NCBI RefSeq assembly: GCF_014077625.1
Contig: NZ_JACFXU010000017.1
Location: 62,001-126,000, forward strand
DNA: 64,000 nucleotides
Origin: Sediminihaliea albiluteola
GTDB lineage: Bacteria > Pseudomonadota > Gammaproteobacteria > Pseudomonadales > Halieaceae
Direction of reading: 5' to 3'
Below the pieces are notes generated by a model, which worked only from the letters and a program-made list of their open reading frames with translations, did no database searches and was not told the DNA's origin. The number at the start of each line of letters is the position of its first letter. Position 1 is the stretch's first letter. The position numbers were made by a program, and so were the translations under genes. This document shows, piece after piece, positions 51,063 to 62,581 of this stretch.

Positions 51063-51656
51063 ATGGCCGAGCGTAAGGCAACGGTAAGTCGAGATACCTT
51101 GGAAACTCAGGTTAGTGCTACGGTAAATCTGGATGGTTCCGGTCAGGTAAACTTTAATACTGGTGTTCCTTTCTTGGAGCACATGATGGACCAGATCGCG
51201 CGCCACGGCATGATGGATCTCGACATCAAGGCCAATGGTGATCTGCACATTGACGATCACCACACGGCCGAAGATATCGGCATTACGCTGGGCCAAGCTT
51301 TTGCTCAAGCAATCGGCGACAAGAAGGGCATTCAGCGTTACGGCCATGCCTATGTGCCGCTCGATGAAGCACTGTCTCGGGTGGTGATCGATTTTTCTGG
51401 ACGCCCCGGCTTAACCTTCAATGTGCCTTTTACTCGAGCGACTGTAGGTGGCTTTGATGTCGACTTGTTCCAGGAGTTTTTCCAGGGTTTTGTGAATCAC
51501 GCGCAGGTGACTCTGCACGTGGATAACCTGCGCGGCACCAATACCCACCACCAAATTGAAACGGTGTTTAAGGCATTCGGTCGTGCCCTGCGCATGGCAT
51601 TGACTGCCGACCCTGCAATGGCGGGTATTACCCCCTCAACCAAAGGCGTACTGTAA
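51063..51656 (+). CDS. hisB: Imidazoleglycerol-phosphate dehydratase
   Basis: This enzyme dehydrates imidazole glycerol phosphate to imidazole acetol phosphate, the sixth step of histidine synthesis. It has 197 residues of the monofunctional form, without the phosphatase domain. Metal-binding His clusters are in [32 protein letters not shown] and [11 protein letters not shown]. The ATG at 51063 follows GGAGAAGAGAG. It heads the operon hisB-hisH-hisA-hisF with short gaps or overlaps. The upstream histidine genes are not in the window. Confidence 0.96.
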   Translation: MAERKATVSRDTLETQVSATVNLDGSGQVNFNTGVPFLEHMMDQIARHGMMDLDIKANGDLHIDDHHTAEDIGITLGQAFAQAIGDKKGIQRYGHAYVPLDEALSRVVIDFSGRPGLTFNVPFTRATVGGFDVDLFQEFFQGFVNHAQVTLHVDNLRGTNTHHQIETVFKAFGRALRMALTADPAMAGITPSTKGVL

Positions 51657-51662
51657 ACCATT

Positions 51663-52316
51663 ATGACGACACAGCGGGTTGCAGTCATAGATTACGGTAT
51701 GGGCAACCTGCACTCAGTGGCAAGTGCCCTAGAGCATGTCGGAGCCGCTGAGGTCCTGGTCAGCTGTGATGCAGAAGTGATTCGCAGTGCCGACAGAGTG
51801 GTTTTCCCCGGCGTGGGAGCGATCCGAGATTGTATGGCAGAAATTCGCCGTCTGCGCTGTGATGAATTATTAAAGACAGCGTTGCTTGAGCAGCACAAAC
51901 CGGTATTGGCTATTTGTGTGGGCATGCAGGCTTTGATGACTCGCTCAGAAGAAAATGGCGGCGTCGACTGCCTGAACATTCTCCCCGGTCAGGTGCGCCA
52001 CTTTGGTCAGTCGCTGCACGATGCTCAGGGCCAGCGCCTAAAAGTACCGCACATGGGCTGGAATGAGGTGCGTCAAACTAGGCCCCACCCGCTGTGGCAA
52101 GGTATCGCCGATAAAGAACGTTTTTATTTTGTGCACAGTTACTATGTGCACGCCGAGCAGCGCGATTTGCAGGCCGGAGCTCTTCACTACGGTGTTGAAG
52201 CTGACGCAGCGTTAGCGCGAGATAATTTATTTGCGGTGCAGTTTCACCCGGAAAAAAGTCATACCGCTGGGCTGCATTTATTACGCAATTTCTTGGAGTG
52301 GAATCCCGCATGTTGA
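51663..52316 (+). CDS. hisH: Imidazole glycerol phosphate synthase, glutamine amidotransferase subunit
   Basis: HisH supplies ammonia to HisF in the synthase that forms imidazole glycerol phosphate and AICAR. It has 217 residues. The oxyanion and glutaminase motifs are [16 protein letters not shown], the nucleophile Cys in [14 protein letters not shown], and His-Glu in [34 protein letters not shown] is typical of HisH. It follows hisB by six bases and overlaps hisA by seven bases, so the operon is tightly coupled. Confidence 0.96.
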   Translation: MTTQRVAVIDYGMGNLHSVASALEHVGAAEVLVSCDAEVIRSADRVVFPGVGAIRDCMAEIRRLRCDELLKTALLEQHKPVLAICVGMQALMTRSEENGGVDCLNILPGQVRHFGQSLHDAQGQRLKVPHMGWNEVRQTRPHPLWQGIADKERFYFVHSYYVHAEQRDLQAGALHYGVEADAALARDNLFAVQFHPEKSHTAGLHLLRNFLEWNPAC

Positions 52317-53044
52317 TCATACCCGCCATCGACCTTAAAGACGGCCAGTGCGTGCGCTTGCGCCAGGGCTTGATGGATGACAGTACTGTGTTTTCGGATG
52401 ACCCTGTGGCGATGGCCAAGCGCTGGGTCGAAGCCGGTTGTCGCCGCTTGCATCTAGTGGACCTTAACGGTGCCTTTGCCGGCACACCGGTTAATGGCGA
52501 AGTAGTCACTGCTATTGCCGCCGCTTTCCCGACACTGCCGATACAAATAGGTGGTGGCATTCGCGACCTTGAGACCATAGAGCACTACATCAAAGCAGGT
52601 GTTAGCTATGTAATCATCGGCACTAAAGCGGTTAAAGAGCCGGCTTTTGTTGCTGAGGCCTGTGCGGCATTCCCCGGCAAGGTCATTGTTGGCTTGGATG
52701 CCAAAGATGGCTTGGTAGCGACCGATGGCTGGGCTGAGGTGTCAACGCTGAAGGCCACTGATCTGGCTAAGCGTTTTGAAAGTGATGGTGTGTCAGCCAT
52801 CGTCTATACCGACATTGCACGAGACGGCATGATGCAGGGCGTGAATGTGGAAGCGACAGTGACCATGGCGCGCGCCTCAAGTATTCCGATTATCGCCTCT
52901 GGCGGTATCACTAATCTCGACGATATTCGTGCCCTAAAGGCCGTCGCCGCGGAAGGGATCTGCGGAGCTATTACTGGGCGTGCTATCTATGAAGGCACAC
53001 TGGATGTCGCCGAAGCGCAGCAGCTCTGCGATAAGGAAGGCTGA
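52310..53044 (+). CDS. hisA: 1-(5-phosphoribosyl)-5-[(5-phosphoribosylamino)methylideneamino]imidazole-4-carboxamide isomerase
   Basis: HisA performs the Amadori isomerisation of ProFAR to PRFAR. It is a 244-residue TIM barrel beginning [17 protein letters not shown], with the catalytic Asp in [27 protein letters not shown] and [15 protein letters not shown] carry phosphate-binding and second Asp regions. The ATG at 52310 overlaps the hisH stop by seven bases; an ATG-like start 12 bases earlier is not preferred. HisF follows after two bases. Confidence 0.96.
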   Translation: MLIIPAIDLKDGQCVRLRQGLMDDSTVFSDDPVAMAKRWVEAGCRRLHLVDLNGAFAGTPVNGEVVTAIAAAFPTLPIQIGGGIRDLETIEHYIKAGVSYVIIGTKAVKEPAFVAEACAAFPGKVIVGLDAKDGLVATDGWAEVSTLKATDLAKRFESDGVSAIVYTDIARDGMMQGVNVEATVTMARASSIPIIASGGITNLDDIRALKAVAAEGICGAITGRAIYEGTLDVAEAQQLCDKEG

Positions 53045-53046
53045 GT

Positions 53047-53820
53047 ATGGCTTTGGCGAAGCGCATTATCCCCTGCTTAGATGTAGAAAACGGCCGTGTT
53101 GTTAAAGGGGTCAATTTTGTCGATATTCGCGATGCCGGTGACCCGGTTGAAATTGCGCGTCGTTACAATGAGCAGGGAGCTGATGAGCTGGTCTTTCTCG
53201 ACATCACTGCCACTCATGAGGGGCGTGAAACCACGGTGCAAACCGTTGAGCGCATAGCCGAGCAGGTGTTTATTCCGCTGACTGTTGGCGGTGGCATCCG
53301 CGAGGTGTCGGATATCCGCACCATGCTCAATGCCGGCGCAGATAAGGTCAGCATTAATTCAGCTGCTATTCATAATCCGGATTTGATTCGTCAGGCCGCA
53401 GATCGCTTTGGCTCCCAGTGTATTGTGGTGGCGATTGATGCCAAGCAAGTAGAGGATGTCGATGGCCAGCCGCGCTGGGAGATCTTTACCCACGGTGGGC
53501 GCAAGGCCACTGGTATCGATGCGGTAGCTTGGGCGCTAAAGATGGAGCGCTTGGGTGCCGGTGAAATCCTGCTGACCAGTATGGACCGCGATGGCACTAA
53601 AAATGGCTTTGAGCTGGGAGTGACCCGGGCAGTCTCTGATGCAGTCGGTATCCCAGTAATTGCATCCGGAGGCGTGGGCAACCTCGACCACCTAGTCGAT
53701 GGCATTATCAAGGGCGGCGCCGATGCTGTACTCGCCGCCAGTATTTTCCACTTCGGTGAGTACAGCGTGCCAGAAGCAAAAGCTTACTTGGCGGCGCGTG
53801 GTATTGAGGTGCGGCTCTAG
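53047..53820 (+). CDS. hisF: Imidazole glycerol phosphate synthase, cyclase subunit
   Basis: HisF closes the imidazole ring using ammonia from HisH. It is a 257-residue TIM barrel starting [21 protein letters not shown], with the catalytic Asp in PCLDVENG and in the [12 protein letters not shown] segment. [21 protein letters not shown] and [17 protein letters not shown] are the phosphate sites. It is the last gene of the operon. Its TAG stop at 53818-53820 overlaps the stop of the convergent RND pump gene by sharing the palindrome CTAG, so the two genes end on the same four bases. Confidence 0.97.
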   Translation: MALAKRIIPCLDVENGRVVKGVNFVDIRDAGDPVEIARRYNEQGADELVFLDITATHEGRETTVQTVERIAEQVFIPLTVGGGIREVSDIRTMLNAGADKVSINSAAIHNPDLIRQAADRFGSQCIVVAIDAKQVEDVDGQPRWEIFTHGGRKATGIDAVAWALKMERLGAGEILLTSMDRDGTKNGFELGVTRAVSDAVGIPVIASGGVGNLDHLVDGIIKGGADAVLAASIFHFGEYSVPEAKAYLAARGIEVRL

Positions 53821-56800
53821 CTCTGCTGAGCCGCTGCCGCCATTTCCTGTGCGCGGGCCCGTCTGGCCTGCAGGTCGCGGCCTAAGAACATATATACCGC
53901 CGGCAGTACGTAGAGTGTAAATAGCGTACCGATGGTCATGCCCGAGGCGATCACTAAGCCCATAGAGAAGCGTGCTGAGGCGCCGGGGCCTGAGGCTGTA
54001 AGTAATGGCAGCATGGCAATCACCAGCGCAGCCGTGGTCATCAAGACTGGCCGCAGGCGTACAGAGGCCGCTTCTTCAATCGCTTCACGTTTGCTCTTGC
54101 CTTCTTCTTGCAGACGGTTGGCAAACTCCACAATCAAAATGCCGTGTTTAGAAATTACCCCTATCAGTGTTACTAGGCCAACCTGGGTATAGATGTTCAG
54201 GGTGGCGCCAGTGACCTGGAACATGGATAAGAAGTTCAGGCAGAGCAGCGCGCCGCTAATCGACATCGGCACTGTCACCAGCATAATGATCGGGTCGCGG
54301 AAGGACTCGAATTGTGCAGCGAGTACTAAGTAGATGAGTAGCAAGGCAAAGAAGAAGGTGACCAGTAGCGAGCTGCCCTCAGTTTTGAACTGACGGCTCT
54401 GTCCTGCGTAATCAATACTATAGTCTCGAGTCAGTTCTTCACTGGCAATTTTCTCCAGGGTCTGTAGGGCATCGCCCAACGCGACTCCCGGCCGTGGAAG
54501 AGCGCTCAAAGTGACAGCGTTGAGCTGCTGAAAGCCCTTTAATGAGCGGGGCACGACTTCTTGCTCTAGGGTGACCAGGGTGCTTAAAGGGATCAGTTTA
54601 CCGCTGCGAGTTCGCGTGTAGTAATTGTTCAGATCATCAGGGTTGAGGCGCTGGTCGCGACGTATTTGCGGAATGACCTTGTAGGAGCGGTCGCTCATGG
54701 TAAAGCGATTGACGAAGCCTCCCGACAGCAGTGAGCCCAGGTCAGCGCTTAAGGTCTGCATGTCGACCCCCAGCAGGGCTGCTTTATCGCGATCGATGTG
54801 CAGCTGTTCGCGGGGCTTGTCGATTTGTAAGTTCTGCTTAATGAAAATAAACCTACCGCTCTCGCGTGCCTTCTGTAGAACACGCTCGGCACTCTCATAT
54901 AACAGTGGGAAATCCAGCGTGGTGTTTATTACAAACTCCACGGGGAAAACTCCGCTGCTAGGCAAGGGCGGTGGGTTGATGGCATTCATTTGCAGGCCGG
55001 CAATGGCCTGCGCGCGCGGCATAATAGTTTCTTCTAGGGTCTGTGCGGCACTGCGCTCACGCTCCGCCCAGGGCTCAAAGATATAGCCACCAAATGCGCC
55101 GTTATTGGAGCCCGGCCCGTCGGGACTGGTGCCGTTAAACAGGAAGTTGACGGAAATTTCCGGTGTGTCGCGGGTAATTTGGCCAATCTCAGCAGTGTAC
55201 ATTTCCATGTACTCACGGGTGACATAGGGGTCACCTTCAGCGAGGTAGAAAATGAGCCCAAGATCCTCTGGTGGAGCCAGTTCACTCGGCGCGCGCAGGA
55301 ACAGAAAATAGCAGGAGGCAATGACAATGGCGCCAAATACAAGGATACCGGTGCGGTCATCAAGCACTCGGTTGATATCGCGCTGGTATACACCGCGCAG
55401 TGCTTCAAAACGCTGGTCGAGCCAGTGCTCTAGGCGACTGCCATTCTCCGCACTGTCCTTACTGAGCAACTTGGCGCACATCATCGGGGAGAGGGTGAGT
55501 GCCACAACCCCTGAGATCAACACAGCGCCTGCCAGAGTAAAGGCAAACTCGGTAAACAGTGTGCCAGTGAGCCCGCCGACAAAGCCGATCGGGATATAGA
55601 CCGCGATCAAAGTGGTGGTCATTGCCACAATTGGCCAGGCTAGCTCCCTGGCACCTTTTATTGAGGCGTCTCTAGGCGACATGCCGTGCTCGATGTGCCG
55701 GTGGATATTTTCTAGCACGATAATGGCGTCGTCGACCACGATCCCGATCGCCAGAACGATGGCGAGCAGGGTCAGCAGATTGATACTAAAGCCCATCAAC
55801 TGCATCAAAAACAAGCCGCCGATCAATGACAGGGGTACGGCGACTGCTGGAATAAGCACTGAGCGCATCGAGCCAAGGAACAAAAATATCACCACGATGA
55901 CAATGATCATCGCTTCAATAATGGTGGCCTGCACATCATCGATAGCGTTTTGAATATAGACCGTGGCATCGTAGTTAATATCGCCTTTGATCCCTTCTGG
56001 TAAGCGCGGCTCAATCATCTCTGAGTACACTTTACGCACCCCGGCGATGACCTCTAAGGCGTTGGCATCGGTGGCCACATCGATTTGCACGAATACAGCC
56101 TCTTCATCAATAAACATCGAAGAGGTGTCGTAGCCTTCGTTGCCTAGCTCAACTTCGGCAATATCGCCCAGCCGCACTATGGCTCCACCCTGCTCGCGCA
56201 GTACCAACTGTTCGAAGCTTTCGATGCTACTGATGTCGGTGTTGGCTTTGAGGTCGATTTGGATCATGCTGCCTTTGCTTGCTCCGACCGCGGAGAGCAC
56301 GTTGTTGGCTAGCAGTGCGGCGCGGACATCACTGGCGGTGACATTCAGTGCGGTCATGCGCTCTTGGTCGAGCCAGATGCGCATAGCAAAAATGGCATTG
56401 GTTTCAGCTTTGGCGCTCTGTACGCCGGGCAGTGTGGAAAGCTTGGGCTCTACTTCGCGGATCACGTAGTCTGCAACACGGTTAATAGGCAGTTCATCAC
56501 TGGTAAAGGAGATGTACATGCTGCCAACCTGTTCACCGACGGCGAGATTAATCACCGGGTCTTCTGATTCGCGCGGTAACTGGTTGCGCAGTTTATTGAC
56601 CTTGGTGACGACCTGGGTCAAAACTTCGTCGGCGTTGGCATCACTGCGTACATTGGCAGTGATGATGCTCATGCCGCGGGTGCTATTGGAGGTGATGTAG
56701 TCGATACCCTCGGCAGTGGCAATTTCTTGCTCTAAGGGCGTGGTGATAAAACCTCTGATCAACTCTGCATCAGCGCCGATATAAGCGGTTGATACAGTGA

Positions 56801-56933
56801 TCACCGCGGTTTGAATCATCGGATATTCACGCACGTTGAGTTCGCTGGCGGCCCGCAGCCCTAGTACCACTAGGAACAGGCTAACCACGGTGGCGAGCAC
56901 CGGCTTATTGATAAATATGTCAGTGAATTTCAT
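53817..56933 (-). CDS. RND-type multidrug efflux transporter (HAE-1 family)
   Basis: This 1038-residue inner membrane pump is of the AcrB/MexB type. It uses the proton gradient to export drugs or lipophilic compounds through a TolC-like channel. The intramembrane proton relay is in [20 protein letters not shown] (two Asp, TM4) and [20 protein letters not shown] (Lys, TM10). The two repeats with large periplasmic loops are complete. Sequence style resembles MexK/MdtB-like subgroups as well as AcrB. It starts one base beyond the adaptor gene's stop and forms an operon with it. No dedicated outer membrane gene is present; TolC at 16358 is a possible partner. The 3' end shares its stop with hisF. 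Confidence 0.93.
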   Translation of the reverse strand: MKFTDIFINKPVLATVVSLFLVVLGLRAASELNVREYPMIQTAVITVSTAYIGADAELIRGFITTPLEQEIATAEGIDYITSNSTRGMSIITANVRSDANADEVLTQVVTKVNKLRNQLPRESEDPVINLAVGEQVGSMYISFTSDELPINRVADYVIREVEPKLSTLPGVQSAKAETNAIFAMRIWLDQERMTALNVTASDVRAALLANNVLSAVGASKGSMIQIDLKANTDISSIESFEQLVLREQGGAIVRLGDIAEVELGNEGYDTSSMFIDEEAVFVQIDVATDANALEVIAGVRKVYSEMIEPRLPEGIKGDINYDATVYIQNAIDDVQATIIEAMIIVIVVIFLFLGSMRSVLIPAVAVPLSLIGGLFLMQLMGFSINLLTLLAIVLAIGIVVDDAIIVLENIHRHIEHGMSPRDASIKGARELAWPIVAMTTTLIAVYIPIGFVGGLTGTLFTEFAFTLAGAVLISGVVALTLSPMMCAKLLSKDSAENGSRLEHWLDQRFEALRGVYQRDINRVLDDRTGILVFGAIVIASCYFLFLRAPSELAPPEDLGLIFYLAEGDPYVTREYMEMYTAEIGQITRDTPEISVNFLFNGTSPDGPGSNNGAFGGYIFEPWAERERSAAQTLEETIMPRAQAIAGLQMNAINPPPLPSSGVFPVEFVINTTLDFPLLYESAERVLQKARESGRFIFIKQNLQIDKPREQLHIDRDKAALLGVDMQTLSADLGSLLSGGFVNRFTMSDRSYKVIPQIRRDQRLNPDDLNNYYTRTRSGKLIPLSTLVTLEQEVVPRSLKGFQQLNAVTLSALPRPGVALGDALQTLEKIASEELTRDYSIDYAGQSRQFKTEGSSLLVTFFFALLLIYLVLAAQFESFRDPIIMLVTVPMSISGALLCLNFLSMFQVTGATLNIYTQVGLVTLIGVISKHGILIVEFANRLQEEGKSKREAIEEAASVRLRPVLMTTAALVIAMLPLLTASGPGASARFSMGLVIASGMTIGTLFTLYVLPAVYMFLGRDLQARRARAQEMAAAAQQS

Positions 56934-56934
56934 A

Positions 56935-58062
56935 TCAGCCGTTATCCGGTTGTGGTGTCAAGCTTGAGTTGGGCTGAATGGTGTTATCGATTTTGATCGG
57001 CACGCCGGAATCGAGTTTTAATAAGGCGCTGGTGACTATGCGTTCGCCGGGCTCGAGACCTTTTTCGATGGCTATCATGTCGCCGCGCGTGTCACCGAGG
57101 GTGACAAAACGCTGGGACACGCTGAGCTGCTCGCCTTCACCTTGGATGACATAAACCGAGTTACCATAGGGACGGTAGGCAATGGCGGTTTGCGGCACCA
57201 CGACCTGTTCTGTCGCGTCACCCAAGGGCAGCGATAGCCTGGCAAACATACCGGGGCGCAGCATGTCCTCGCGGTTGTCGAGTGTGGCTTGCAGGGAAAC
57301 GTTGCGCGTATCACGGTCAATGATTGGTGAGATTGCGGTGATAACGCCCTCAAAGGCTTCGTTGTCGAGTGCTTGCACGCGCGTGGTGACTGTCATGCCA
57401 ACTTTGATTTGGCGGCTGTACTGTTCTGGCAGGGAGAAATTGACATACAGGCGGTCTAAAGCCTGAAGCTCTATGATGGTATCGCCAGTGCGCACATAGT
57501 CACCGACGTTGAAACGGCGAATACCAAGGCGGCCGGAGTAGGGCGCGCGAAGCGTTTTTTGGTCAATGCGGGCCTGTTGTGCTGCGACTCTAGCGCGAGC
57601 CTGATCGAGTTGGCTGGCTCGTTGGTCGAGCTCCGATTTGGAGATGTTGCGTTGATCAAGCAGTTTTTTGGCTCGGCGCATTTCAATAGCAGCTAGCTCT
57701 TGGGCTGCCTCTAGCGCTTTCAGTTCCGCGCGATCGGGAGCCGAATTGAGGGTCATAATAATATCGCCGGCCTGCACCATCGCGCCGTTATCAAATAAGA
57801 TGTTTTCTACAGTGCCGGGAACCTCAGTGGCTAATTCGGCGCCTCGAATGGCTACCAAAGTGCCGACCGAGTTGAGTTCTGATCGCCACTGCGCACTGCC
57901 GGCCTCGGCAGCAGTTACCGTGACGGTTTGTACCGGCATATTATCCATGAATTCATTCATTTTTTTGCCGCCGTACCATTGCATGCCGAGTACACCGCCA
58001 AAAATGAGTAGTGTGGCGATTAGCATCAGCCACATCCGTTTGCTAAAAAGAGTTTTTTTCAT
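56935..58062 (-). CDS. RND efflux periplasmic adaptor (membrane fusion protein)
   Basis: This 375-residue protein has an N-terminal membrane helix (MWLMLIATLLIFGGVLGMQW). The lipoyl/hairpin region follows (TEVPGTVENILFDNGAMVQAGDII and a coiled-coil with QAQLDQARARVAAQQARI-like spacing). The beta-barrel part has LYVNFSLPEQYSRQIKVGM and NVSLQATLDNREDMLRPGMF. It couples the inner membrane pump to an outer membrane channel. It is the first gene of the adaptor-pump operon, transcribed from the 58063-58334 gap. Confidence 0.9.
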   Translation of the reverse strand: MKKTLFSKRMWLMLIATLLIFGGVLGMQWYGGKKMNEFMDNMPVQTVTVTAAEAGSAQWRSELNSVGTLVAIRGAELATEVPGTVENILFDNGAMVQAGDIIMTLNSAPDRAELKALEAAQELAAIEMRRAKKLLDQRNISKSELDQRASQLDQARARVAAQQARIDQKTLRAPYSGRLGIRRFNVGDYVRTGDTIIELQALDRLYVNFSLPEQYSRQIKVGMTVTTRVQALDNEAFEGVITAISPIIDRDTRNVSLQATLDNREDMLRPGMFARLSLPLGDATEQVVVPQTAIAYRPYGNSVYVIQGEGEQLSVSQRFVTLGDTRGDMIAIEKGLEPGERIVTSALLKLDSGVPIKIDNTIQPNSSLTPQPDNG

Positions 58063-58334
58063 AATTGCTCAGTCTGGTCAGGCTTTATTGACGGGCAGAG
58101 GTGGCTGCATGCCGTGGTGCTGGCACAGAGCCGTAAATTATTGGTGGCGTAATGATACCTGTGCCTGTCGCTTCTGTGAAACAAAGGCAGGGGCCATTGT
58201 TCGCTTGAAAAGCTGCCGAAAAACTGTACAAAGCGCGGTCTTTAGCGCTTTCGCTTAGTTAGTGGGAGGCTCAGTCGTTTAAAAGCTCGCGGGGCGCTAA
58301 TAGTCATCGCCCTGCCAAGGCTTGGCTTACAAGG

Positions 58335-59648
58335 CTAGCTCTCTGCTGTCGCAGTTTTACGATCAGTTTTTTCTGCTTTTTCACGCGCGCTTAGAATATT
58401 AACACCTTTAAGCAAGGTGAGAGCTTCGTAGAGCTGGTTGTCTGTGGTCAGCAGCGCCTTGGCTTCCTTACGCGCGCTGCTTTGTGCAGCAGGCTTTGCA
58501 TTGTTGAGGTGTCCGCTGAGGTCGGCCTCGCTCAATTGGCGGGAGGTGTCGTAAGCAGTGACTTTCGCTCGCTCCACTAAAATATCCGGTTCAATGCCGG
58601 AGGCTTGAATAGAGCGACCCTTGGGAGTGAAGTACAGCGCGGTGGTCAGTTTGACCGCACGGGACTCGGAAATCGGCAACACTGTTTGCACCGAGCCTTT
58701 ACCAAAGCTTTTGCTGCCCATGATGACGGCCCGGCTGTGATCTTGAAGCGCGCCAGCGACAATTTCCGAGGCACTGGCGGAGCCGCCGTTGATCAGCACA
58801 ATAATGGGTATGCCGCCAGTGGCATCACCGGGCTCGGCTTCGTAATGCACGTCGGAGTTGGGCAAGCGGCCTTCGGTGTAAACGACCAAGTCGCCATCTA
58901 AAAACAAGCCAGCTACTTCGACACTCGCTTGCAGTACACCGCCGGGGTTGTTACGCAGATCGAGGACTAAGCCCTTGAGCTGCTCCTTGTCCTGCAGCTT
59001 GCTCAGTGCGTTTTTGACATCGCGTCCAGTTTGGTTTTGAAACTGGGCAATGCGGATGTAGCCGTAGCCAGGCTCCAGTGAGCGCTGGCGCACGCTGGCT
59101 ACTTTGATGGTGTCGCGGGTTAGGGTGACATCGAAAGGCTCACTGTCACCGGGGCGACCGATGCTTAGCTCAATGTCACTACCTTTAGGGCCTCGCATCA
59201 ATTCAATAGCCTCGCCAAGGCTCAAGCCTTTGGTTGACTCCCCGTCGAGCTTGAGTATGACGTCACCACTTAGTAGCCCTGCTGCCGCTGCGGGTGAGCC
59301 GTCAATTGGCGAAATAATAGTCACGTAGCCATTTTCCATGCCGACCTCTAAGCCCAGGCCACTGAACTCACCAGTGGTGTTGCTTTGTAGGTCTTCAAAG
59401 GCGTCTTTGGTGAGGTAGACCGAGTGCGGATCGAGACTGCTCAGCATGCCTTGGATGGCGAACTCTAAAAGAGTGGAGTCATCGATACTCTCGACATAGC
59501 CAATGCGGATCTGGTTGTAGACATCGGCGAAAGTGCGCAGCTCATCCAGTGGTAACAGTGCTTCCTCATTAGCTGCCGTGCGGGCACTAAAAGATAGGCT
59601 AAGTAGGGCTGTGCCCAGAAGGAAAAGACTGAGTTTTACTACACGCAT
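58335..59648 (-). CDS. ctpA: Carboxy-terminal processing protease (S41 family)
   Basis: This 437-residue periplasmic protease has a signal peptide (MRVVKLSLFLLGTALLSLSF). A PDZ domain (about 90-170) follows. The catalytic Ser and Lys are in GGSASASEIVAGALQDHS and GSKSFGKGSVQTVLP. It degrades or trims proteins by recognising C-terminal ends, with roles in cell-wall hydrolase turnover. The ATG at 59646-59648 is preferred; a longer frame to 59744 is unlikely. It lies downstream of envC by about 100 bases. The order gpmI-envC-ctp is typical of gammaproteobacteria. Confidence 0.93.
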   Translation of the reverse strand: MRVVKLSLFLLGTALLSLSFSARTAANEEALLPLDELRTFADVYNQIRIGYVESIDDSTLLEFAIQGMLSSLDPHSVYLTKDAFEDLQSNTTGEFSGLGLEVGMENGYVTIISPIDGSPAAAAGLLSGDVILKLDGESTKGLSLGEAIELMRGPKGSDIELSIGRPGDSEPFDVTLTRDTIKVASVRQRSLEPGYGYIRIAQFQNQTGRDVKNALSKLQDKEQLKGLVLDLRNNPGGVLQASVEVAGLFLDGDLVVYTEGRLPNSDVHYEAEPGDATGGIPIIVLINGGSASASEIVAGALQDHSRAVIMGSKSFGKGSVQTVLPISESRAVKLTTALYFTPKGRSIQASGIEPDILVERAKVTAYDTSRQLSEADLSGHLNNAKPAAQSSARKEAKALLTTDNQLYEALTLLKGVNILSAREKAEKTDRKTATAES

Positions 59649-59747
59649 GATTACCGCCAATGTGGCTAGAGACTGTTGAAAGACAGAGGCTATCAGTGTA
59701 ACCCAAAGTCGTAGCTGAAGGGTAAGCTCAGGGGAGCTGGGCATAGC

Positions 59748-60908
59748 TCAAGGTTGGCACCAGCTAGCAGGATTAGTGGGCTTGCCTTTGTGCCGTATCT
59801 CAAAGTACAGCGCGGGCTTTTCTAGTCCACCGCTAGCGCCAACGGCGGCTATTTCAGAGCCGCCTTTAACCCATTCGCCAACTTCTCGCATAAGGCTTTG
59901 GTTGTGTGCGTAAAGCGACATATAGCCATCGCCGTGATCAATGATTAAGAGTAGGCCAGAACCACGGAACCAGTCGGCATAGACCACGCGTCCACTGTGA
60001 ATTGCTCGCACCGGGGTGCCCGCTGGTGCCGGAATGTTGATCCCTTGCCAGCGCATTTTTCCTGCGTTGCGAGTGCGACCAAAGTGGTTGCTGGGCTTGC
60101 CCGCCACCGGCCAGGGCATCTTGCCTTTAGCTTTGGCAAAAGGCAGATCGCTGTCTGGCAGCTGCATTTCGATGACTGCAGCGCGGATGGTCTCTAGTAA
60201 CTGCTCTAGTTTTTTCTGATCCTGCTGGAGCTGCTGTAGTTCATCGCCCTTGGCGGCGATATCAGCTGCTAAGGAAGCAACGGCTTGTTGGCGTTCACTG
60301 CGCTTGGCTTCAAGTCCTTCGCGCTGTAGGGCTAGCTCTGCATGACGTGCGCTGAGCTGTGCACGTGAGTCCTCAATGTTTTGCGCCAGAGTTTTAAGTT
60401 GTTCTAGGGTGCCGCGATAGTGCTCGATCAGCTCACTGCGGGCGGCAAAGAAATAACGGTAGTAGGCCAGTGCGCGGGCCACAGTATGCGGGCTCTCTTG
60501 GTTGAGTAGGACCTTGATTTGCTCCTGGCGGCCCATCTTCCAAGCCCGTTCCAGCTCACTGGCGATACGCGACTGCTGCGCTTGGCGCTGCAACTCTAAA
60601 CTACTTTGTTGGGCCTGCAGTGCGTCGAGTTCTTGCTCTGCAGCGGCGATCTCTTGCTGGGTATCGCGCAGTTGGCTCTGCAGCTTATCCAGTGCGAGAT
60701 CGGCTTCTTTGACTTGCTCTTGTAGCTGACTGCGCTGCGACTTAGCGCGATTCAGTTCGCGGTTCAGCTGCTGGATTTCGCCCTGTAAATGCTTCAGTTG
60801 CTGCTGAGTCTGAGCTTCGTCCTGCTGTGCCTTCACCGGCAAAGCTGACAGCCATAGGCTAGCCAGCACAAGCCAGAGGCTGAAACGGCGTGTCAGGACT
60901 TGGCTCAA
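59748..60908 (-). CDS. envC: Murein hydrolase activator EnvC
   Basis: EnvC activates the amidases AmiA/B at the septum through a degenerate LytM (M23) domain. The 386-residue protein has a signal-peptide-like N-terminus (RFSLWLVLASLWLSALPVKAQ), a long coiled coil (about residues 30-250, Gln/Arg/Glu rich), and a C-terminal M23 domain. The M23 zinc ligands are lost: the usual HxGxD appears as RWQGIN, and the second site reads LYFEIRHKG, so it is an activator, not a hydrolase. The start is a TTG at 60906-60908 directly after the gpmI stop, with no clear ribosome binding site. It forms an operon with gpmI and ctpA. Confidence 0.88.
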   Translation of the reverse strand: MSQVLTRRFSLWLVLASLWLSALPVKAQQDEAQTQQQLKHLQGEIQQLNRELNRAKSQRSQLQEQVKEADLALDKLQSQLRDTQQEIAAAEQELDALQAQQSSLELQRQAQQSRIASELERAWKMGRQEQIKVLLNQESPHTVARALAYYRYFFAARSELIEHYRGTLEQLKTLAQNIEDSRAQLSARHAELALQREGLEAKRSERQQAVASLAADIAAKGDELQQLQQDQKKLEQLLETIRAAVIEMQLPDSDLPFAKAKGKMPWPVAGKPSNHFGRTRNAGKMRWQGINIPAPAGTPVRAIHSGRVVYADWFRGSGLLLIIDHGDGYMSLYAHNQSLMREVGEWVKGGSEIAAVGASGGLEKPALYFEIRHKGKPTNPASWCQP

Positions 60909-60912
60909 GGGC

Positions 60913-62460
60913 TTAGTTAGACAGCTGGGCGAGATTGCGGCCGGTCATTTCCTTGGGCTGCTCTAAGTCCATTAGTGCTAGCAGCGTCGGGGCAATATCC
61001 GCCAAAATACCCCCTTTGGGGTCCAGCGCGCTGACCCGCTCACCGATATAAACCAGTGGTACATGTTCAGTGGTGTGCTGTGTGTGCAGTTGGCCGGACT
61101 CGTAGTCCAGCATTTGCTCGCAGTTGCCGTGGTCAGCGGTGATGAGCGCTTGGCCACCATGTTCAAGCAGCGCTGCCTCAATACGGCCCAGGCAAGCATC
61201 GAGGGCTTCAACGGCTTTTATAGCTGCTTCATATACGCCGGTATGGCCGACCATGTCACCGTTAGCGTAGTTACACACGATCAGGTCGAAGCGTTTTGAT
61301 GCGATTGCCTCCACCAATTTGTCGGTCAGCTCTGGTGCTGACATCTCTGGTTTGAGGTCATAAGTAGCCACATCAGGAGAGGGGATCATGATTCGCTCCT
61401 CCCCTTCGAAGAGCTCTTCTCGGCCGCCACTGAAGAAAAAGGTGACGTGGGCGTATTTCTCTGTTTCGGCAATTCGCAGCTGTGTTTTGCCCTGCTGGGC
61501 GAGGTAGTCGCCCAGCACATTATCGAGTGACTCAGGAGGGAATGCGCAAGCCGTGTTCAGGCTGGCATCGTATTCCGTGGTGCAGACAAAGTCCGCCAGC
61601 TGGGGCACTGAGCGGCGATCGAAGTCATTGAAATCTGCGTCGACAAAGGCGCGGCTGAGTTGGCGCGCGCGGTCGGCGCGGAAGTTCATAAATAGCACCG
61701 CATCGCCGTCACTAATGGCAGCGTTACTGCCGCCAACTAGTGTCGCTTGTACAAATTCGTCGTTTTCACCGCGTTCATAGGCGGCGGCTAGGGCAGCTTC
61801 GCTGCTTTCAGCGTGGAAAGGCGCTTCGGCGCGGGTCAGCAGTTTCCAGGCTTCTTCGATGCGCTCCCAGCGGTTGTCCCGGTCCATGGCGTAGTAGCGG
61901 CCAACAATGCTGGCAACGCGGCCACAGTCGAGTTCTTTAAACAGTGCATCGGCTTTGGCCAGAGAGTCGGCCGCGCTGCGTGGCGGGGTGTCGCGACCAT
62001 CTAAAAATGCGTGTAGGTAAACACGGGTGGCGCCGCGTTTAGCCGCTAGGCGTACAGCAGCTAGCACTTGATCTTCGTGGCTGTGTACACCGCCCGGTGA
62101 TAATAAGCCTAGGATGTGCACTGCACCCCCTCTATCCATGGCGCGGTCAATAGCTTCGGTGTAAGCCAAGTTGGTATTAAAGCTGCCATCGGCTATCGCT
62201 TGGTCGATGCGAGTAATGTTTTGATAGACGACCCGACCCGAACCGAGGCTCATGTGGCCTACTTCAGAGTTGCCCATTTGTCCCGCTGGTAAGCCTACGT
62301 CAAGGCCCGAGCCAGACACTAGGGTGTGTGGCAAATTGGCCCAAAGGCGATCCCAAACGGGGGTGTTGGCGTTGGCAATGGCGTTGTCGCGAGGGTCTTC
62401 GCGGTAGCCCCAGCCATCCAAGACAATCAATAGAGTGGTTTGTTTGGCAGCTTTACTCAT
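60913..62460 (-). CDS. gpmI: Phosphoglycerate mutase (2,3-bisphosphoglycerate-independent)
   Basis: This glycolytic enzyme interconverts 3- and 2-phosphoglycerate with two Mn ions and a phosphoserine intermediate. It has 515 residues. [19 protein letters not shown] carries the first metal Asp, and the catalytic Ser is in [32 protein letters not shown] and [14 protein letters not shown] carry metal-binding Asp and His. It heads the gpmI-envC-ctpA run on the minus strand; envC begins five bases after its stop. Confidence 0.96.
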   Translation of the reverse strand: MSKAAKQTTLLIVLDGWGYREDPRDNAIANANTPVWDRLWANLPHTLVSGSGLDVGLPAGQMGNSEVGHMSLGSGRVVYQNITRIDQAIADGSFNTNLAYTEAIDRAMDRGGAVHILGLLSPGGVHSHEDQVLAAVRLAAKRGATRVYLHAFLDGRDTPPRSAADSLAKADALFKELDCGRVASIVGRYYAMDRDNRWERIEEAWKLLTRAEAPFHAESSEAALAAAYERGENDEFVQATLVGGSNAAISDGDAVLFMNFRADRARQLSRAFVDADFNDFDRRSVPQLADFVCTTEYDASLNTACAFPPESLDNVLGDYLAQQGKTQLRIAETEKYAHVTFFFSGGREELFEGEERIMIPSPDVATYDLKPEMSAPELTDKLVEAIASKRFDLIVCNYANGDMVGHTGVYEAAIKAVEALDACLGRIEAALLEHGGQALITADHGNCEQMLDYESGQLHTQHTTEHVPLVYIGERVSALDPKGGILADIAPTLLALMDLEQPKEMTGRNLAQLSN

Positions 62461-62581
62461 GAGGGGTCCAACTAGAGTTACAGAGATAAAGTGGCTTATT
62501 TTACATTGTCTGGGCGGGGATAGCAGCGGCTAGCGGTCTTCTCTTGGCTCCGTAGTTGCTGTGCAAGCTGCGGAACTAGAG

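Noticed and set aside
57668-58258. Long plus-strand open frame over the RND adaptor gene
   Set aside because: It is antisense to a clear adaptor gene and has no recognisable domain.
59748-60908. EnvC as an active M23 endopeptidase
   Set aside because: The zinc-binding HxGxD and HxH positions are replaced, as in known EnvC activators.
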